A DNA stretch of 64,000 nucleotides from Bradyrhizobium diazoefficiens (GTDB lineage Bacteria; Pseudomonadota; Alphaproteobacteria; Rhizobiales; Xanthobacteraceae): NCBI RefSeq assembly GCF_018131015.1, contig NZ_JAFCJJ010000009.1, positions 1-64,000 on the forward strand, read 5' to 3'. Of the stretch, positions 8,582 to 17,387 are shown one piece after another. The notes under the pieces were generated by a model. The model saw only the letters and a list, made by a program, of their open reading frames with translations, did not search any database and was not told the DNA's origin. Numbering within the stretch: position 1 is the stretch's first letter; each line of letters starts with the position of its first letter. The position numbers were made by a program, and so were the translations under genes.

Positions 8582-8968
8582 TTATTGGTTCTGGACCGGC
8601 TTCGCTGGGCGGGGTTTTGATCGAGACGGCTTTGCAGCGGGCTTCGCCGCGGCACGCGGCGGCTCGTCGACCGACGCCAGATAGGCCGCGAGCGCCTTGG
8701 CCGAATCCGGGCCGGCCGCGTAATGGTCTTGCAGGAACCAGGTCAGCGAAAGGCTGAAGCGCCCCTTGGCGAGGCCCCGCGGGCTGCGATGGCAGGTGGC
8801 ACAGCCGTCGGCGAAGAGTTTTGGCGGAGATTTTCCCGCGTCGAGATTTTGCGCGGACGCGGCCGTTGCCGTCAGCACCGCGGCGCTGCCGAGCATCGCG
8901 CCAAGCATCGTTCCAAGAATCAGCAGAGGCGCGATGATGCCGCGCCCCGGTCGAAACAGCGATGTCAA
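8582..8968 (-). CDS. Periplasmic c-type cytochrome-like protein
   Basis: A 128-residue protein read from a TTG with AGGGG upstream. It has a signal sequence (IIAPLLILGTMLGAMLG), one haem motif CATCH near residue 50, and a proline/lysine-rich tail (KPAAKPSRSKPRPAKP). The haem domain is short and no clear Met ligand follows, so spectral class is uncertain. It converges on the SMR gene. Confidence 0.75.
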   Translation of the reverse strand: MTSLFRPGRGIIAPLLILGTMLGAMLGSAAVLTATAASAQNLDAGKSPPKLFADGCATCHRSPRGLAKGRFSLSLTWFLQDHYAAGPDSAKALAAYLASVDEPPRAAAKPAAKPSRSKPRPAKPVQNQ

Positions 8969-8994
8969 TGCCGTCCCCTGGCCCCGCTGCGCGG

Positions 8995-9174
8995 TCACGC
9001 CGCCAGAAGCTGGTCGAACTCGGCCGGCGCGTAGGCTTTGCCGTCCTGATCGGTGATGACGACCCGCCATCCCTCGCTCGCCCAGACCCTCGCCTTTGCC
9101 ACGATCAGCAAGCGGCTCTCGCGCGCGACACTGTACTTCTCATTGTCGCGTTCTGCGACCATCTTGTAGGCCAA
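8995..9174 (-). CDS. Small hypothetical protein (59 aa)
   Basis: A 59-residue basic protein, most likely from a TTG with AAGGGG upstream, or from an ATG four codons further in. It reads AYKMVAERDNEKYSVARE and then a beta-rich WRVVITDQDGKAYAPAEFD. It lies 26 bases upstream of the cytochrome gene on the same strand and may be co-transcribed with it. Family unknown to me. Confidence 0.6.
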   Translation of the reverse strand: MAYKMVAERDNEKYSVARESRLLIVAKARVWASEGWRVVITDQDGKAYAPAEFDQLLAA

Positions 9175-9318
9175 TGCAATTCCCCTTGTGCTGCCCTGCA
9201 GCCCGCCCCTCGTGACAGCGGGCTTTGGCCGCAATTCGCCGGCAGCGTGGCAATTTGATGCCATTCGCGGCAATATTGCGCCAGCATCGATTGCAGACCC
9301 TGCACAGGAGATTGATTC

Positions 9319-9576
9319 ATGCGCCCAACCCTGGATGCGCTTGTGCTTTTCGGGGGCTTGCTCGCCACGGCTCCGGCAGCGGCACAGACCTATGATCCGC
9401 GCTACCCCGTCTGCATCGAAATCGCCACCCTCGACGGCCGCACCATCAGTTGCAGCTTCACCTCGATGGCCCAGTGCGCAGCGACCGCCTCGGGCCAGGC
9501 CGCGCAGTGCTACGCTAATCCCTTTGGCGTGCAGAGCCGCCTGCCAGCCTCGGTGCCGCCGCGTCGGAACCGCTAG
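9319..9576 (+). CDS. DUF3551 family small exported protein
   Basis: An 85-residue protein with a signal peptide (residues 1-23, ending AAAQ) and the short cysteine-containing core typical of DUF3551: YPVCIEIATLDGRTISC, FTSMAQC, then AAQCYANPF. These proteins are numerous in Bradyrhizobium and have no known function. GGAG precedes the ATG. Confidence 0.8.
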   Translation: MRPTLDALVLFGGLLATAPAAAQTYDPRYPVCIEIATLDGRTISCSFTSMAQCAATASGQAAQCYANPFGVQSRLPASVPPRRNR

Positions 9577-9583
9577 CCTTTCC

Positions 9584-9862
9584 TCACTGCATTCGCATGA
9601 CGTGCGGGCGACCGAGCTTGATCAGCCCTTGCACCGCCGACAGGCGGTCGTCCAGGGCCGCGATGGTGAGCAGGAGATTGTTGCGCCGCTCGTCGAGAAG
9701 ACCAATCTCGGCGCCGCTGAGCCTTGGACGCTCCCGCTCCCTGTGGACGCTATCCAGGGAGTTGCGTAATCCGGCAATCACGCCGGCCAGCCGCTTGACC
9801 TCATGGCTCATCGATCGCTTCGCCAGATCTTGGCGGCGCATCCGCGCTTGGCTCTGTCTCAT
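9584..9862 (-). CDS. Small hypothetical coiled-coil protein
   Basis: A 92-residue protein rich in Arg, Leu and Glu, with heptad-like helices (VKRLAGVIAGLRNSLD; LLDERRNNLLLTIAALDDRL). No membrane segment. The ATG at 9862 has GGGAGG six bases upstream, a better start than the ATG two codons earlier. Function unknown. It converges on the DUF3551 gene. Confidence 0.6.
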   Translation of the reverse strand: MRQSQARMRRQDLAKRSMSHEVKRLAGVIAGLRNSLDSVHRERERPRLSGAEIGLLDERRNNLLLTIAALDDRLSAVQGLIKLGRPHVMRMQ

Positions 9863-9977
9863 TGGCATCCTCCCGTGCCCCGCTGCCCCGAGTGGATGGG
9901 GGCAGCTTTCGCGACAGACATTACGATCGATCAAATCCGCTCGTGATAAACTATCTTAAATTGTATTTCTTCCGAGC

Positions 9978-10007
9978 GAAAAGCCCGGCGCGAGGGCCGG
10001 GCTTTTC
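9978..10007 (-). terminator. Rho-independent terminator of the SH3 protein gene
   Basis: A perfect 12-bp inverted repeat (GAAAAGCCCGGC with its complement) around a 6-base loop at 9990-9995. It lies nine bases past the stop of the minus-strand SH3 gene, and the A/T ends supply a T run on either strand. Confidence 0.8.
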
Positions 10008-10016
10008 TTCGAACGG

Positions 10017-11015
10017 CTAGTGCCTCTGGTGAGCGGCGCCGATGCCGCCGGCAGGTGCGCCGCCGCCGCGCGGGGCGGCATTGATCTGCGGTGCGCCGCC
10101 GCCGGGATGGGGCATCGCCGGGGCGGCCGCCCGCGGTGCCGGCGCCGGCATCTGCGCCCGTGCATTCATGGGCGAACCGTGACTGACGTTCGGCTGAGCC
10201 ACGCGCGGCATCGCCGGCCGGGCCGCCGGCGCGGCAGACATCCGCGGTGCCTCGTGCGGACGCGCGATCGGCTGCTGCGCACGCGTCATCGCCTGCGCCC
10301 GCGAAGCGGCACGGCTCGCGGCCGGCTCGTGCATCATGCGCGCCTGGGCATCGCGCGCATTGCGGCTTTTTAGATTGGCTCGTTCATTCAACGCGCGATC
10401 GGTCCGTCCAACACGGGTCCGGTCGGTCGCAGCCGCAGCGTCTCGCTTGGCAATAGCGGCGTCGCGCCGTGTCGTCGCGGCATCGCGCCCGGCAACCGCG
10501 GCGCCGGCCTTGCCGTGCACGCCCTCACGTCCCAACGCGACCGTGGCCTCTCGCGTGGCCGTGCGGCCGATGCGGGCGGCGCGCGGATCCAGCGTCATCC
10601 GCGTCGCGACGCGCTCATGCGAACCCCAATAGTTGTTCCAGTAGGCATGGCGGCGATACCAGGGCCGCCCCGTATAGTAGCTCGACCAGTACGAGCTCAG
10701 CACGAACGGCGCGACCGGCACATCGATCTCGTCGACATAGTCGGGCAGGTAGACGTAGTGGTTGCGGTAGAGATATTCGAGATATTGCGACGACACCCAG
10801 CCGCGATCATCGGAAAAGCTCACGTCGCACCAGGCATTGCCGCGCAGGCAACCATGGATGTTGACGCGGGCGCCCTCGGGGATGCGATCGACCAGGGGAA
10901 AGCCCGAACCCGGCCCGGCGCGCAAGCCGGTCGAGACGGTGACGATGCCCGGCGCGGCCAGCGCGGCCGTCGGGGCAAGCAGCAATGCGGCAAGCAAAAC
11001 GCTTCTGAGTCTCAT
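10017..11015 (-). CDS. Exported SH3-domain protein with Ala/Arg-rich tail
   Basis: A 332-residue protein. Signal peptide at residues 1-20 (LLAALLLAPTAALA), then a bacterial SH3 domain at about 22-85 (STGLRAGPGSGFPLVDRIP, CLRGNAWCDVSF, RGWVSSQYLEY). After a Tyr/Trp-rich stretch (SSYWSSYYTGRPWYRR) the rest is a low-complexity Ala/Arg/Pro/Met tail with recurring RRDAA units. Such SH3 proteins bind cell-wall peptides or act at the envelope. AGGAGG precedes the ATG at 11015; the gene ends in a strong terminator. Confidence 0.82.
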   Translation of the reverse strand: MRLRSVLLAALLLAPTAALAAPGIVTVSTGLRAGPGSGFPLVDRIPEGARVNIHGCLRGNAWCDVSFSDDRGWVSSQYLEYLYRNHYVYLPDYVDEIDVPVAPFVLSSYWSSYYTGRPWYRRHAYWNNYWGSHERVATRMTLDPRAARIGRTATREATVALGREGVHGKAGAAVAGRDAATTRRDAAIAKRDAAAATDRTRVGRTDRALNERANLKSRNARDAQARMMHEPAASRAASRAQAMTRAQQPIARPHEAPRMSAAPAARPAMPRVAQPNVSHGSPMNARAQMPAPAPRAAAPAMPHPGGGAPQINAAPRGGGAPAGGIGAAHQRH

Positions 11016-11160
11016 GGCGTGTCCTCCTTGAAAGTCGGAACGCCAAGCGGCACGAAGCGTTCCGCGCATTGTCGCCGCATCCGCCGAAAGATTGAGATTC
11101 ATGTCGCACGCAGTTCAATATTCATTCGCCGTTCATCGGCGCGGCGCCTGACCGCGCGCG

Positions 11161-13083
11161 TCAATTCACCGGCAACATGAAGCCGTCGAAGTACGACGCA
11201 AGCGCAGCAAAATCATCGATCCGCAGCACGGTCGCGACGTACTGGTCGGGCCGCACCACGACCATGCAGCCCGCCTTGCGGTCGATGCCGCGCATGGTGA
11301 ATACGTCGTGGCCGTTTTTCAGGTCCGGACAGAACACCTTCTCGTAGTCGTACAGGCCGTAGCGGCCTTTGGACGGCAGCAGCATCCGCGGCAGCTTCTC
11401 GATCGCGAGCTCGCGATGATCCTGCTGAAACACTGCGCGCAGGTCGATGAGGCCGTCGATGTCGCCCGCAACAGGCGTATATCGCCTGATCGGCGACTCC
11501 CTGGCCTCGGCGAGGAAATTGCAAAGGGCGCGAATGGCCGAGCGCGGGTCTGCAGGATCCTCCGCGGGCGAGAACGCGTAGATGCGAAACCGGCCATCGG
11601 CCTGCGCGGCATGGCCGAGATGGACCGGCTTGGCGTCGCCAAGGCGAATGACCGGCGCGGAATGAAAACGCTTGCCGATGACGAAACCTTCGGCGAGGTG
11701 CTGATTCGAGGCAGCGCCCGTGAGCACCGACGGCTTGTAGTGCGTCGCCGTGCCCGCCGTGTAGCGGCCGTGCCGGACGAAATAGTCCTGCGTCCTGGCA
11801 GCGTCGGCGCCACCGGCCTTGGCCGCGGAGGCCAGAATCCCCGCCCATTCGCGATCGAAATCGATCAGCTCCTTGGCAACCGCCTGGCGTTCCGCCGAGT
11901 AGGAATGCAGCAGGCCCGGCGCACACTGCCCGCGCAGGACCGCGGCGAGCTTCCAGCCGAGATTGAAAGCGTCCTGCATCGAGACGTTCATGCCCTGCCC
12001 CGCCTTCGGACTGTGGGTGTGGCAGGCATCGCCGGCGATGAAGATGCGCGGCAGGCGCGAGGTGATCTCGGCCTCCGGCACGTCGTCGAACTTGTCGGTC
12101 AGGCGCTGGCCGATCTCGTAGACCGACCACCAGGCGATCTCCTTCACCTCCAGCGTATGCGGCTTCAGGATCCGCTGCGCCTTGGCGATCACGTCATCGG
12201 CGGTGATGTTGCGGCTCGCGACACGCTCGCCGACGTCGAGTTTTGCCAGCTCGACATAGATGCGGACCATGTAGCCGCCTTCGCGCGGGATGATGAGCAG
12301 GCTGCCGTCCTTCGCCGACTGGATCAGGGCCTTGAAACGGATGTCCGGAAAGTCGGTCACCGCCAGCACGTCCATCACGCCCCAGGCGTGGTTGGCGGAA
12401 TCGCCATGCAGCTCGCGGCCGATCGATTTGCGCACGGTGCTGCGCGCGCCGTCGCAGCCGACGACATAGCGCGCCTTGACCGTCTCGACCGTGCCCTCGT
12501 GTTCGGCATCGAGCCGTTCGAGACGCACGGTCACCGCATGATTGGCGGGACCCGCGGCCGGATCGACCTCGAGGTCGAGCAGGCGGCGGCCGTAATGGGG
12601 CTCGAGCCTGGCTGGCGATTTGCGCATGACGTCGAGAAAACCGTCATGGATACGCGCCTGGTTCAGGATGACGTGCGGGAATTCGGACAGCCCGTCCTCG
12701 ACGTCCTGCACCCGGCCGCTGCGGACGATCTTCTCCGGCGTCCGTTCGTCCGGCTTCCAGAACGTGGTCTCGTTGACCCAATAGGCCTCCTTCAGCACGC
12801 GCTCGCTGAAGCCGTAGGCGTGGAACATCTCCATGGTGCGGCAGGCGATGCCGTCGGCCTGGCCGACCAGCAGACGGCCCGGCTTCTGCTCGACGATGCA
12901 GGTCTTGATGTCAGGAAATTGCGCGAGCTGCGCGGCGAGCGTCAGGCCCGCAGGGCCGCAGCCGACGATGAGCACGTCGACCTCTCCGGGCACGGCGCCC
13001 GCTGCTCCCGAAGCCTGGATGCGCGCGGCGGGATCGGCGATCTCGGGATCGCCCGGCCAGAATCCATTGAGATGGAATTGCAT
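11161..13083 (-). CDS. FAD-dependent aromatic monooxygenase (phenol 2-monooxygenase / 3-hydroxybenzoate 4-monooxygenase type)
   Basis: A 640-residue flavin hydroxylase. Near residue 40 it has the dinucleotide motif VGCGPAGLTLAAQL, then the CDGARSTVRKSIG (DG) motif and the GDACHTHSPKAGQGMN (GD) motif that contacts FAD ribose. The C-terminal 170 residues match the thioredoxin-like dimer domain of phenol hydroxylases. It should hydroxylate a phenolic ring with NADPH and O2 in the cytoplasm. Length fits MobA/PheA relatives; the substrate cannot be fixed from sequence. The start follows a GGAGAGG site. The divergent MarR gene is its probable repressor. Confidence 0.88.
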   Translation of the reverse strand: MQFHLNGFWPGDPEIADPAARIQASGAAGAVPGEVDVLIVGCGPAGLTLAAQLAQFPDIKTCIVEQKPGRLLVGQADGIACRTMEMFHAYGFSERVLKEAYWVNETTFWKPDERTPEKIVRSGRVQDVEDGLSEFPHVILNQARIHDGFLDVMRKSPARLEPHYGRRLLDLEVDPAAGPANHAVTVRLERLDAEHEGTVETVKARYVVGCDGARSTVRKSIGRELHGDSANHAWGVMDVLAVTDFPDIRFKALIQSAKDGSLLIIPREGGYMVRIYVELAKLDVGERVASRNITADDVIAKAQRILKPHTLEVKEIAWWSVYEIGQRLTDKFDDVPEAEITSRLPRIFIAGDACHTHSPKAGQGMNVSMQDAFNLGWKLAAVLRGQCAPGLLHSYSAERQAVAKELIDFDREWAGILASAAKAGGADAARTQDYFVRHGRYTAGTATHYKPSVLTGAASNQHLAEGFVIGKRFHSAPVIRLGDAKPVHLGHAAQADGRFRIYAFSPAEDPADPRSAIRALCNFLAEARESPIRRYTPVAGDIDGLIDLRAVFQQDHRELAIEKLPRMLLPSKGRYGLYDYEKVFCPDLKNGHDVFTMRGIDRKAGCMVVVRPDQYVATVLRIDDFAALASYFDGFMLPVN

Positions 13084-13118
13084 GCGCACCTCTCCCTGCT
13101 CGAATTGTCGTTTTGGAT

Positions 13119-13155
13119 ATTGATCAGTATGCTGACTATCAGTATACTTGTCAAT
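13119..13155. promoter_or_regulatory. Operator-like region between monooxygenase and marR
   Basis: An imperfect inverted repeat (ATTGATCAGTAT at 13119-13130 and ATACTTGTCAAT at 13144-13155, ten of twelve bases paired) overlaps a direct repeat of ATCAGTAT. This AT-rich segment stands out in the divergent promoter region. It fits a MarR dimer site controlling both genes; the binding protein is inferred. Confidence 0.55.
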
Positions 13156-13189
13156 GATCCCGCGCCTCCCCGCTGCAACGGAGAATTCG

Positions 13190-13657
13190 GTGAAAGACAA
13201 CAACGACATGCCCGGGCACCTTGCGCGCCGGTTCCAGCAGATCGCGGTCGCGGTGTTCCTGGCCGAGGTCAACGAGGCCGGCTTCGACCTTACGCCGGTG
13301 CAATACGCCGCGCTCGCGGCCATCAAGGCCAATCCCGGGCTCGACCAGGTGACGCTCGCCGGACTGATCGCCTATGACCGCACCACCATCACCGGCGTCA
13401 TCGACCGCCTCGTGCAGAAGGGCCTTGTCGAGCGCCGCGCCTCCAGCCGCGACCGCCGCGCCCGCGAGCTCGAGATCACCGATGAGGGCCGCCGCACGCT
13501 GCGCAAGATCACGCCGGCGGTGGAGTCCGCGCAAGGCATCATGCTGCGCGGTCTCAGCGCGAAGGAAGGCGAGGAGCTGATGCGGCTGTTGCGCAAGGCG
13601 ATCGCCGCCGGCAACGAGCTCAGCCGCGCCCCGCTGCGCGACGGACAGGCAGAATAG
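13190..13657 (+). CDS. MarR family transcriptional regulator
   Basis: A 155-residue winged-helix regulator starting at GTG with GGAG eight bases upstream. It shows the MarR core: LTPVQYAALAAIKANPGLDQ, the recognition helix TLAGLIAYDRTTITGVIDRL, and the wing ERRASSRDRRARELEITDEG. It is divergent from the aromatic monooxygenase gene, and family members in this position usually release DNA when bound by the phenolic substrate or product. That link is inference. Confidence 0.9.
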   Translation: MKDNNDMPGHLARRFQQIAVAVFLAEVNEAGFDLTPVQYAALAAIKANPGLDQVTLAGLIAYDRTTITGVIDRLVQKGLVERRASSRDRRARELEITDEGRRTLRKITPAVESAQGIMLRGLSAKEGEELMRLLRKAIAAGNELSRAPLRDGQAE

Positions 13658-13690
13658 GACGTTGCAATGGCAAGTCGCTCGTCTCGGCGA

Positions 13691-13912
13691 TTAGGGCGAG
13701 AACGGCGCGCGTTCGCGAACGCCCGGCGTGCCCACGATCTTCGCATGCGCCTTGGCATCGACCGCGGCGTAGTTCACCTCGGGATTCCAGTGCAGCGCCC
13801 CGTACAGGACCATTCCGGCCAGGATTGATCCATAGAAGCCAAGTGCTGCGAGCCGCCATGTCCGGACAATCCGGCGGTCGCCTTCGTTCAATTGATAAAG
13901 GAATTTTTGCAT
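13691..13912 (-). CDS. Small single-pass membrane protein (73 aa)
   Basis: A 73-residue protein from an ATG with GGAGG upstream. It has a basic N-terminus (GDRRIVRTWRLAA), one membrane helix (ALGFYGSILAGMVLYGAL) and a hydrophilic tail (NPEVNYAAVDAKAHAKIVG). Function unknown. It converges on the marR gene. Confidence 0.6.
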   Translation of the reverse strand: MQKFLYQLNEGDRRIVRTWRLAALGFYGSILAGMVLYGALHWNPEVNYAAVDAKAHAKIVGTPGVRERAPFSP

Positions 13913-14059
13913 GATGCCTCCAATGGCAACGAGCCATTGCGGCATAGCGCAACCGCAGCAAATTCCCTGTGAACCAGTTCACCCCCGAGCCGGCCCGGAT
14001 CGGACGCGCGTTCACGCTTGAGTGAAAGCAGGCGCAGCGCTGCAGACGGGCGGCGGCCC

Positions 14060-14713
14060 CTACCCGCGCCAACCCCTCGCCACGCCCGCCTGCGCGTTCT
14101 GCCCGGGCGGCAGGACCACGACCATCGAACCGAGCTTGACCCGGTCGAACAGATCGATCACGTCCTCATTGCGCATCCGGATGCAACCCGACGAGATCGC
14201 CTGGCCGATATATTCGGGCTGGTTGGTGCCGTGGATGCGGTAGAGCGTGTCCTTGTTGCCGGCATAGAGATAGAGCGCCCGGGCGCCGAGCGGATTGGCG
14301 GGACCGCCCGAGACGCGTGCCGGATACGGGCCCAGTCGCGCCTGGATCTCCGCCGTGGGAATCCAGTCCGGCCACTCGGCCATCTTGCCGACGCGCGCCA
14401 GGCCGGAAAACGCCATCGCTTCCTCGCCGACCGCAACGCCGTAGCGGATCGCCTTGCCTTCGGGCAGCACGTAATAGAGGTAGCGCGCGTCGGTATCGAC
14501 CAGGATCGTGCCCGGCTGCTCCTTGCGCTGGTAGTCGACGATATGGCGCAGATACTGCTCGGGCACGCTCGCCTGCGCGTAAGGCACATGGGCCAGCAAC
14601 TGCCGGTCGCGCGGCGTCATGCTCGCGTCGGTCGACGGCGAAAGCGTTGCCTGCATGCAACCGCCGAGCGGAAGCAGGGCAATCATGAGAACAGCGAGAT
14701 GAGATCTAGGCAC
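14060..14713 (-). CDS. L,D-transpeptidase (YkuD) lipoprotein
   Basis: A 217-residue protein with a lipobox (LIALLPLGGC) and a YkuD catalytic domain: HGTNQPEYIGQ followed by SSGCIRMRNEDVIDLFD, giving the conserved His and catalytic Cys. It should be anchored in a membrane facing the periplasm and form 3-3 cross-links or attach proteins to peptidoglycan. I take the GTG at 14713 (a G-rich stretch upstream), which gives a normal lipoprotein signal; an upstream ATG would add a second hydrophobic segment. Confidence 0.88.
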   Translation of the reverse strand: MPRSHLAVLMIALLPLGGCMQATLSPSTDASMTPRDRQLLAHVPYAQASVPEQYLRHIVDYQRKEQPGTILVDTDARYLYYVLPEGKAIRYGVAVGEEAMAFSGLARVGKMAEWPDWIPTAEIQARLGPYPARVSGGPANPLGARALYLYAGNKDTLYRIHGTNQPEYIGQAISSGCIRMRNEDVIDLFDRVKLGSMVVVLPPGQNAQAGVARGWRG

Positions 14714-14984
14714 CGCCGGCCCCCCATAGCGGATCAACAGCACCCCAGCGGCAATAGATGCTGCCCAAATCATGCTGAAAACATGGCAGCGCGGAACAAT
14801 TGCCTGTGTTTGTTGCACCCGGTTCCATCACCACAAACGGCGGGAGAGCGTCGCATCATCTCCATTCCCTCGCCTTGCTTTGGTCAAACCGGGCTGGACT
14901 CGTGCGTCACCGGGCCCGTGGGGGGCTCACCCAATCGATCGGCTCGCGCCAATGCGAACGACCATTGCCTGACAAGGAGCTGCG

Positions 14985-15926
14985 ATGCTCGCGACGCTGA
15001 ACAGCAAGCAAATCGTCGATGAGATCGTCAAGGACACGATGAAGGACAACGATCCGCACGACGCCATCCAGATTTCGCCCGACGTCGTGCAGGCATCGCG
15101 CGCCGTCAAGGACGCGCCGACGCTGGCGCCCGAGATCACGCCGCGCATGGAGCCGAAGTACAGTGCGACGGCCGATGCGCCGGCTGCGGCGCCGTCCGTC
15201 GATACGGCGATTCGCGCGGCGGCCGGCGACAAGCCCGGCCGCGAGCAGCGATCCTCCGTCCGCAAATTGTTCACCGGCGCGCTCGTCACGATGCTGCTTG
15301 CCGGGGGCAGCGCGGCCGCAACGGTTGCCTGGGACAAACATGGCGAGACTGCAAGACAGATGCTCGCCGCATGGACGCCGGTCCTGACGTCGCTATTGCC
15401 TTCGACCTCGCAGACCGCGCCGGTCGCCGCCGTAGAGGCCGCTCCGCCCGCGGCGCAAGCGGCAACTGATCAACCGACCGATCAAGCCGTGACGCCGCCG
15501 CCGGTTCAGGCTGCGGCCGCGCCCGACGCAACGCCCCCCGATGCGTCGCAATCGCTGCAATCGATGACCCGTGACATGGCCGCAATGGCGCAGCAGATCG
15601 AGCAGCTCAAGGCGAACATCGCCGAGCTCAAGGCCAGCCAGGAGCAGATGGCGCATGATTTGGCGAAGGCGCCTGCGCCGAAGCCGGTTGCGGAGGTGAA
15701 GCCGGTCGATCCTCGCGCGCGTGCCGCGCTGCCGCCACGGCCGCCGGCTGCACCGGTGCGCAAGCCGAAGCCTGTGATCACGCAGACCTACGCCCCGGCC
15801 TATGCGCCCGCACCGGTCGCGCCGCCGCCCACGCATGCGGCCGCCGTTCCGCCGCCGCCAGCTCCGGCGCAAGCCGTTGCCGATGACGACGGGCCGATCG
15901 TGCGTCCGCCGATGCCGCTGCACTAG
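14985..15926 (+). CDS. Membrane protein with Ala/Pro-rich and coiled-coil region, function unknown
   Basis: A 313-residue protein. A cytoplasmic N-terminal 90 residues leads to one membrane helix (LFTGALVTMLLAGGSAAATVAW, about 95-115). It is followed by an Ala/Pro-rich stretch, a short coiled coil (MAAMAQQIEQLKANIAELKA, about 195-225) and a proline-rich C-terminus. AAGGAG precedes the ATG. The layout suggests an inner-membrane protein with an extended periplasmic arm. I do not recognise a characterised family. Confidence 0.65.
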   Translation: MLATLNSKQIVDEIVKDTMKDNDPHDAIQISPDVVQASRAVKDAPTLAPEITPRMEPKYSATADAPAAAPSVDTAIRAAAGDKPGREQRSSVRKLFTGALVTMLLAGGSAAATVAWDKHGETARQMLAAWTPVLTSLLPSTSQTAPVAAVEAAPPAAQAATDQPTDQAVTPPPVQAAAAPDATPPDASQSLQSMTRDMAAMAQQIEQLKANIAELKASQEQMAHDLAKAPAPKPVAEVKPVDPRARAALPPRPPAAPVRKPKPVITQTYAPAYAPAPVAPPPTHAAAVPPPPAPAQAVADDDGPIVRPPMPLH

Positions 15927-15960
15927 CGCGGCAGAATCGACACGCATCATGACAAGAGAA

Positions 15961-15990
15961 AAGGCCGGCGGGATTTATGCCGCCGGCCTT
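15961..15990 (+). terminator. Rho-independent terminator
   Basis: An 11-bp perfect stem (AAGGCCGGCGG with its complement, loop 15972-15979) followed by CTCTT, 35 bases past the stop of the preceding coiled-coil protein gene. Confidence 0.75.
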
Positions 15991-16239
15991 CTCTTGCAAC
16001 TGCCGGTTCCCGGAGCCCGGTTCTGCTGCATTTCAATTGCGCAAAATGATCGCGCCGACATGTTTAATAAAGTCTTAACGAGCCCGCGCGTTGCACATGA
16101 TTTTTGCGCCATAAGCTCAGAGATTGCGCGGCGATTTCATTCGGGAACAATCGACTCAGTGGTACCATGCGGGACGCGTCGAGATTTGTGCTGACGAGTT
16201 GCGTTGAGGATTTGGGTCATCACACCGGGGGGACTTCGG

Positions 16240-16470
16240 ATGCCCTACTACTATTTCGATCTCGTTGTCGGTGGAGAGTTCAAGAACCAGGGCAGCATCA
16301 TCCTCGAAGACATCGAGGTTGCCTCAGATCGCGCCGATCAGCTCGCGAGCGAGCTGTCGCAGGTCAAGCCTGAGCTGCAGAAGAGGGGTTGCGCGGTGCG
16401 CGTCACCGATCGCGACCACAAGGAGCTCTATCGGACGCCACTCGATCCCAAGCCGGCCTGGCAACGCTAG
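16240..16470 (+). CDS. DUF6894 family protein
   Basis: A 76-residue protein starting MPYYYFDLVVGG, the hallmark of the DUF6894 family that is abundant in Rhizobiales. The body is a short helix plus strand (ASDRADQLASELSQV; CAVRVTDRDHKELYRTPL). Function unknown. A G-rich ribosome site precedes the ATG. Its stop codon overlaps the stop codon of the convergent SDR gene by three bases. Confidence 0.8.
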   Translation: MPYYYFDLVVGGEFKNQGSIILEDIEVASDRADQLASELSQVKPELQKRGCAVRVTDRDHKELYRTPLDPKPAWQR

Positions 16471-17246
16471 AGCTCCGGCGCCTCGAACCAGTTCGTCAGC
16501 GACAGTCCGCCGTCGACCACGAAGGCTGCGCCGGTGACGTAGCCGGAGAGCTTGTCCGACAGCACCGCGAGCGCCATCGGCGCAAGGTCGCCCGCCTCGC
16601 CGAGGCGCCCGAGCGGGATGTGTCGTGCCAGCGACGCATCGGCAACGAATCCACCGGCCGCAATCGCCCCGGGAACCAGCGCGTTGACGCGGATGCGATG
16701 ACGCCCAAGCGTCTTCGCGAGCTCCTTCACCAGCATCGCCATGCCCGCCTTTGCCGTCGAATAATGCGGCAGGTTGCGCGGCGTGCCCGCATGCAGCGAG
16801 GTGAGAAACAGGAACGAGCCGGGGCGCTTCGCCGCGATCAACCGTTTTGCCAATCCGCGCGCCAGATGAAAGCCGGCATCGAGATTGACGGCGTGCATCT
16901 GCTGCCAGGTGCTGCGATCGACGGCGAGCGCATGATCGGCCTCCCGCCGCGGCGGCGAGGCGCTGTGCACGAAATGCGTCACCTCGCCCAGCGCGCCATG
17001 GGCCGCGGCAAGCAGCGCATCGCACGTCTCGACTTCCGCGAGGTCGCCGACGAAGGGCACCGCCAGCTCGGGCCTCGCGCTGGCGGCGATGGCGGCGCTC
17101 ACGCGCTCGGCGCTGACGTCGGCGAACACGGTCTTCACGCCCTCGCCGACCAGCGCCAGGGCGATCGCGCGGCCGATGCCGTTGCCCGCGCCGGTGACGA
17201 GCGCATGATCGCGCGCGGGATCGAACGGGCTGTCGAACAGGCTCAT
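16467..17246 (-). CDS. Short-chain dehydrogenase/reductase (SDR)
   Basis: A 259-residue classical SDR. Cofactor motif TGAGNGIG near residue 18, catalytic YSTAK near residue 165 preceded by the active-site Ser in FLTSLHAG, and the C-terminal GAAFVVDGGLSL. The usual NAG motif region reads HSASPP here, a moderate departure. It should use NAD(P)H on an unidentified alcohol or ketone. The gene stands alone. Confidence 0.9.
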   Translation of the reverse strand: MSLFDSPFDPARDHALVTGAGNGIGRAIALALVGEGVKTVFADVSAERVSAAIAASARPELAVPFVGDLAEVETCDALLAAAHGALGEVTHFVHSASPPRREADHALAVDRSTWQQMHAVNLDAGFHLARGLAKRLIAAKRPGSFLFLTSLHAGTPRNLPHYSTAKAGMAMLVKELAKTLGRHRIRVNALVPGAIAAGGFVADASLARHIPLGRLGEAGDLAPMALAVLSDKLSGYVTGAAFVVDGGLSLTNWFEAPEL

Positions 17247-17387
17247 GGCGAACTCCGGGACCTAAGGGTGGGCGGACGATAGCGCGGCCGGCCGCGCAAG
17301 CCAAAATCGTAACGCCCGACGTCGCAGGCCCCCATTGCAGAGCGCGGCCACGGACGCTAGCCTTCCAGAAAACGGGAGGTCGCGAAG

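Noticed and set aside
11308..13377. 689-codon plus-strand frame opposite the monooxygenase
   Set aside because: It is the antisense of a conserved flavin enzyme and runs over the marR start; composition is that of a shadow frame.
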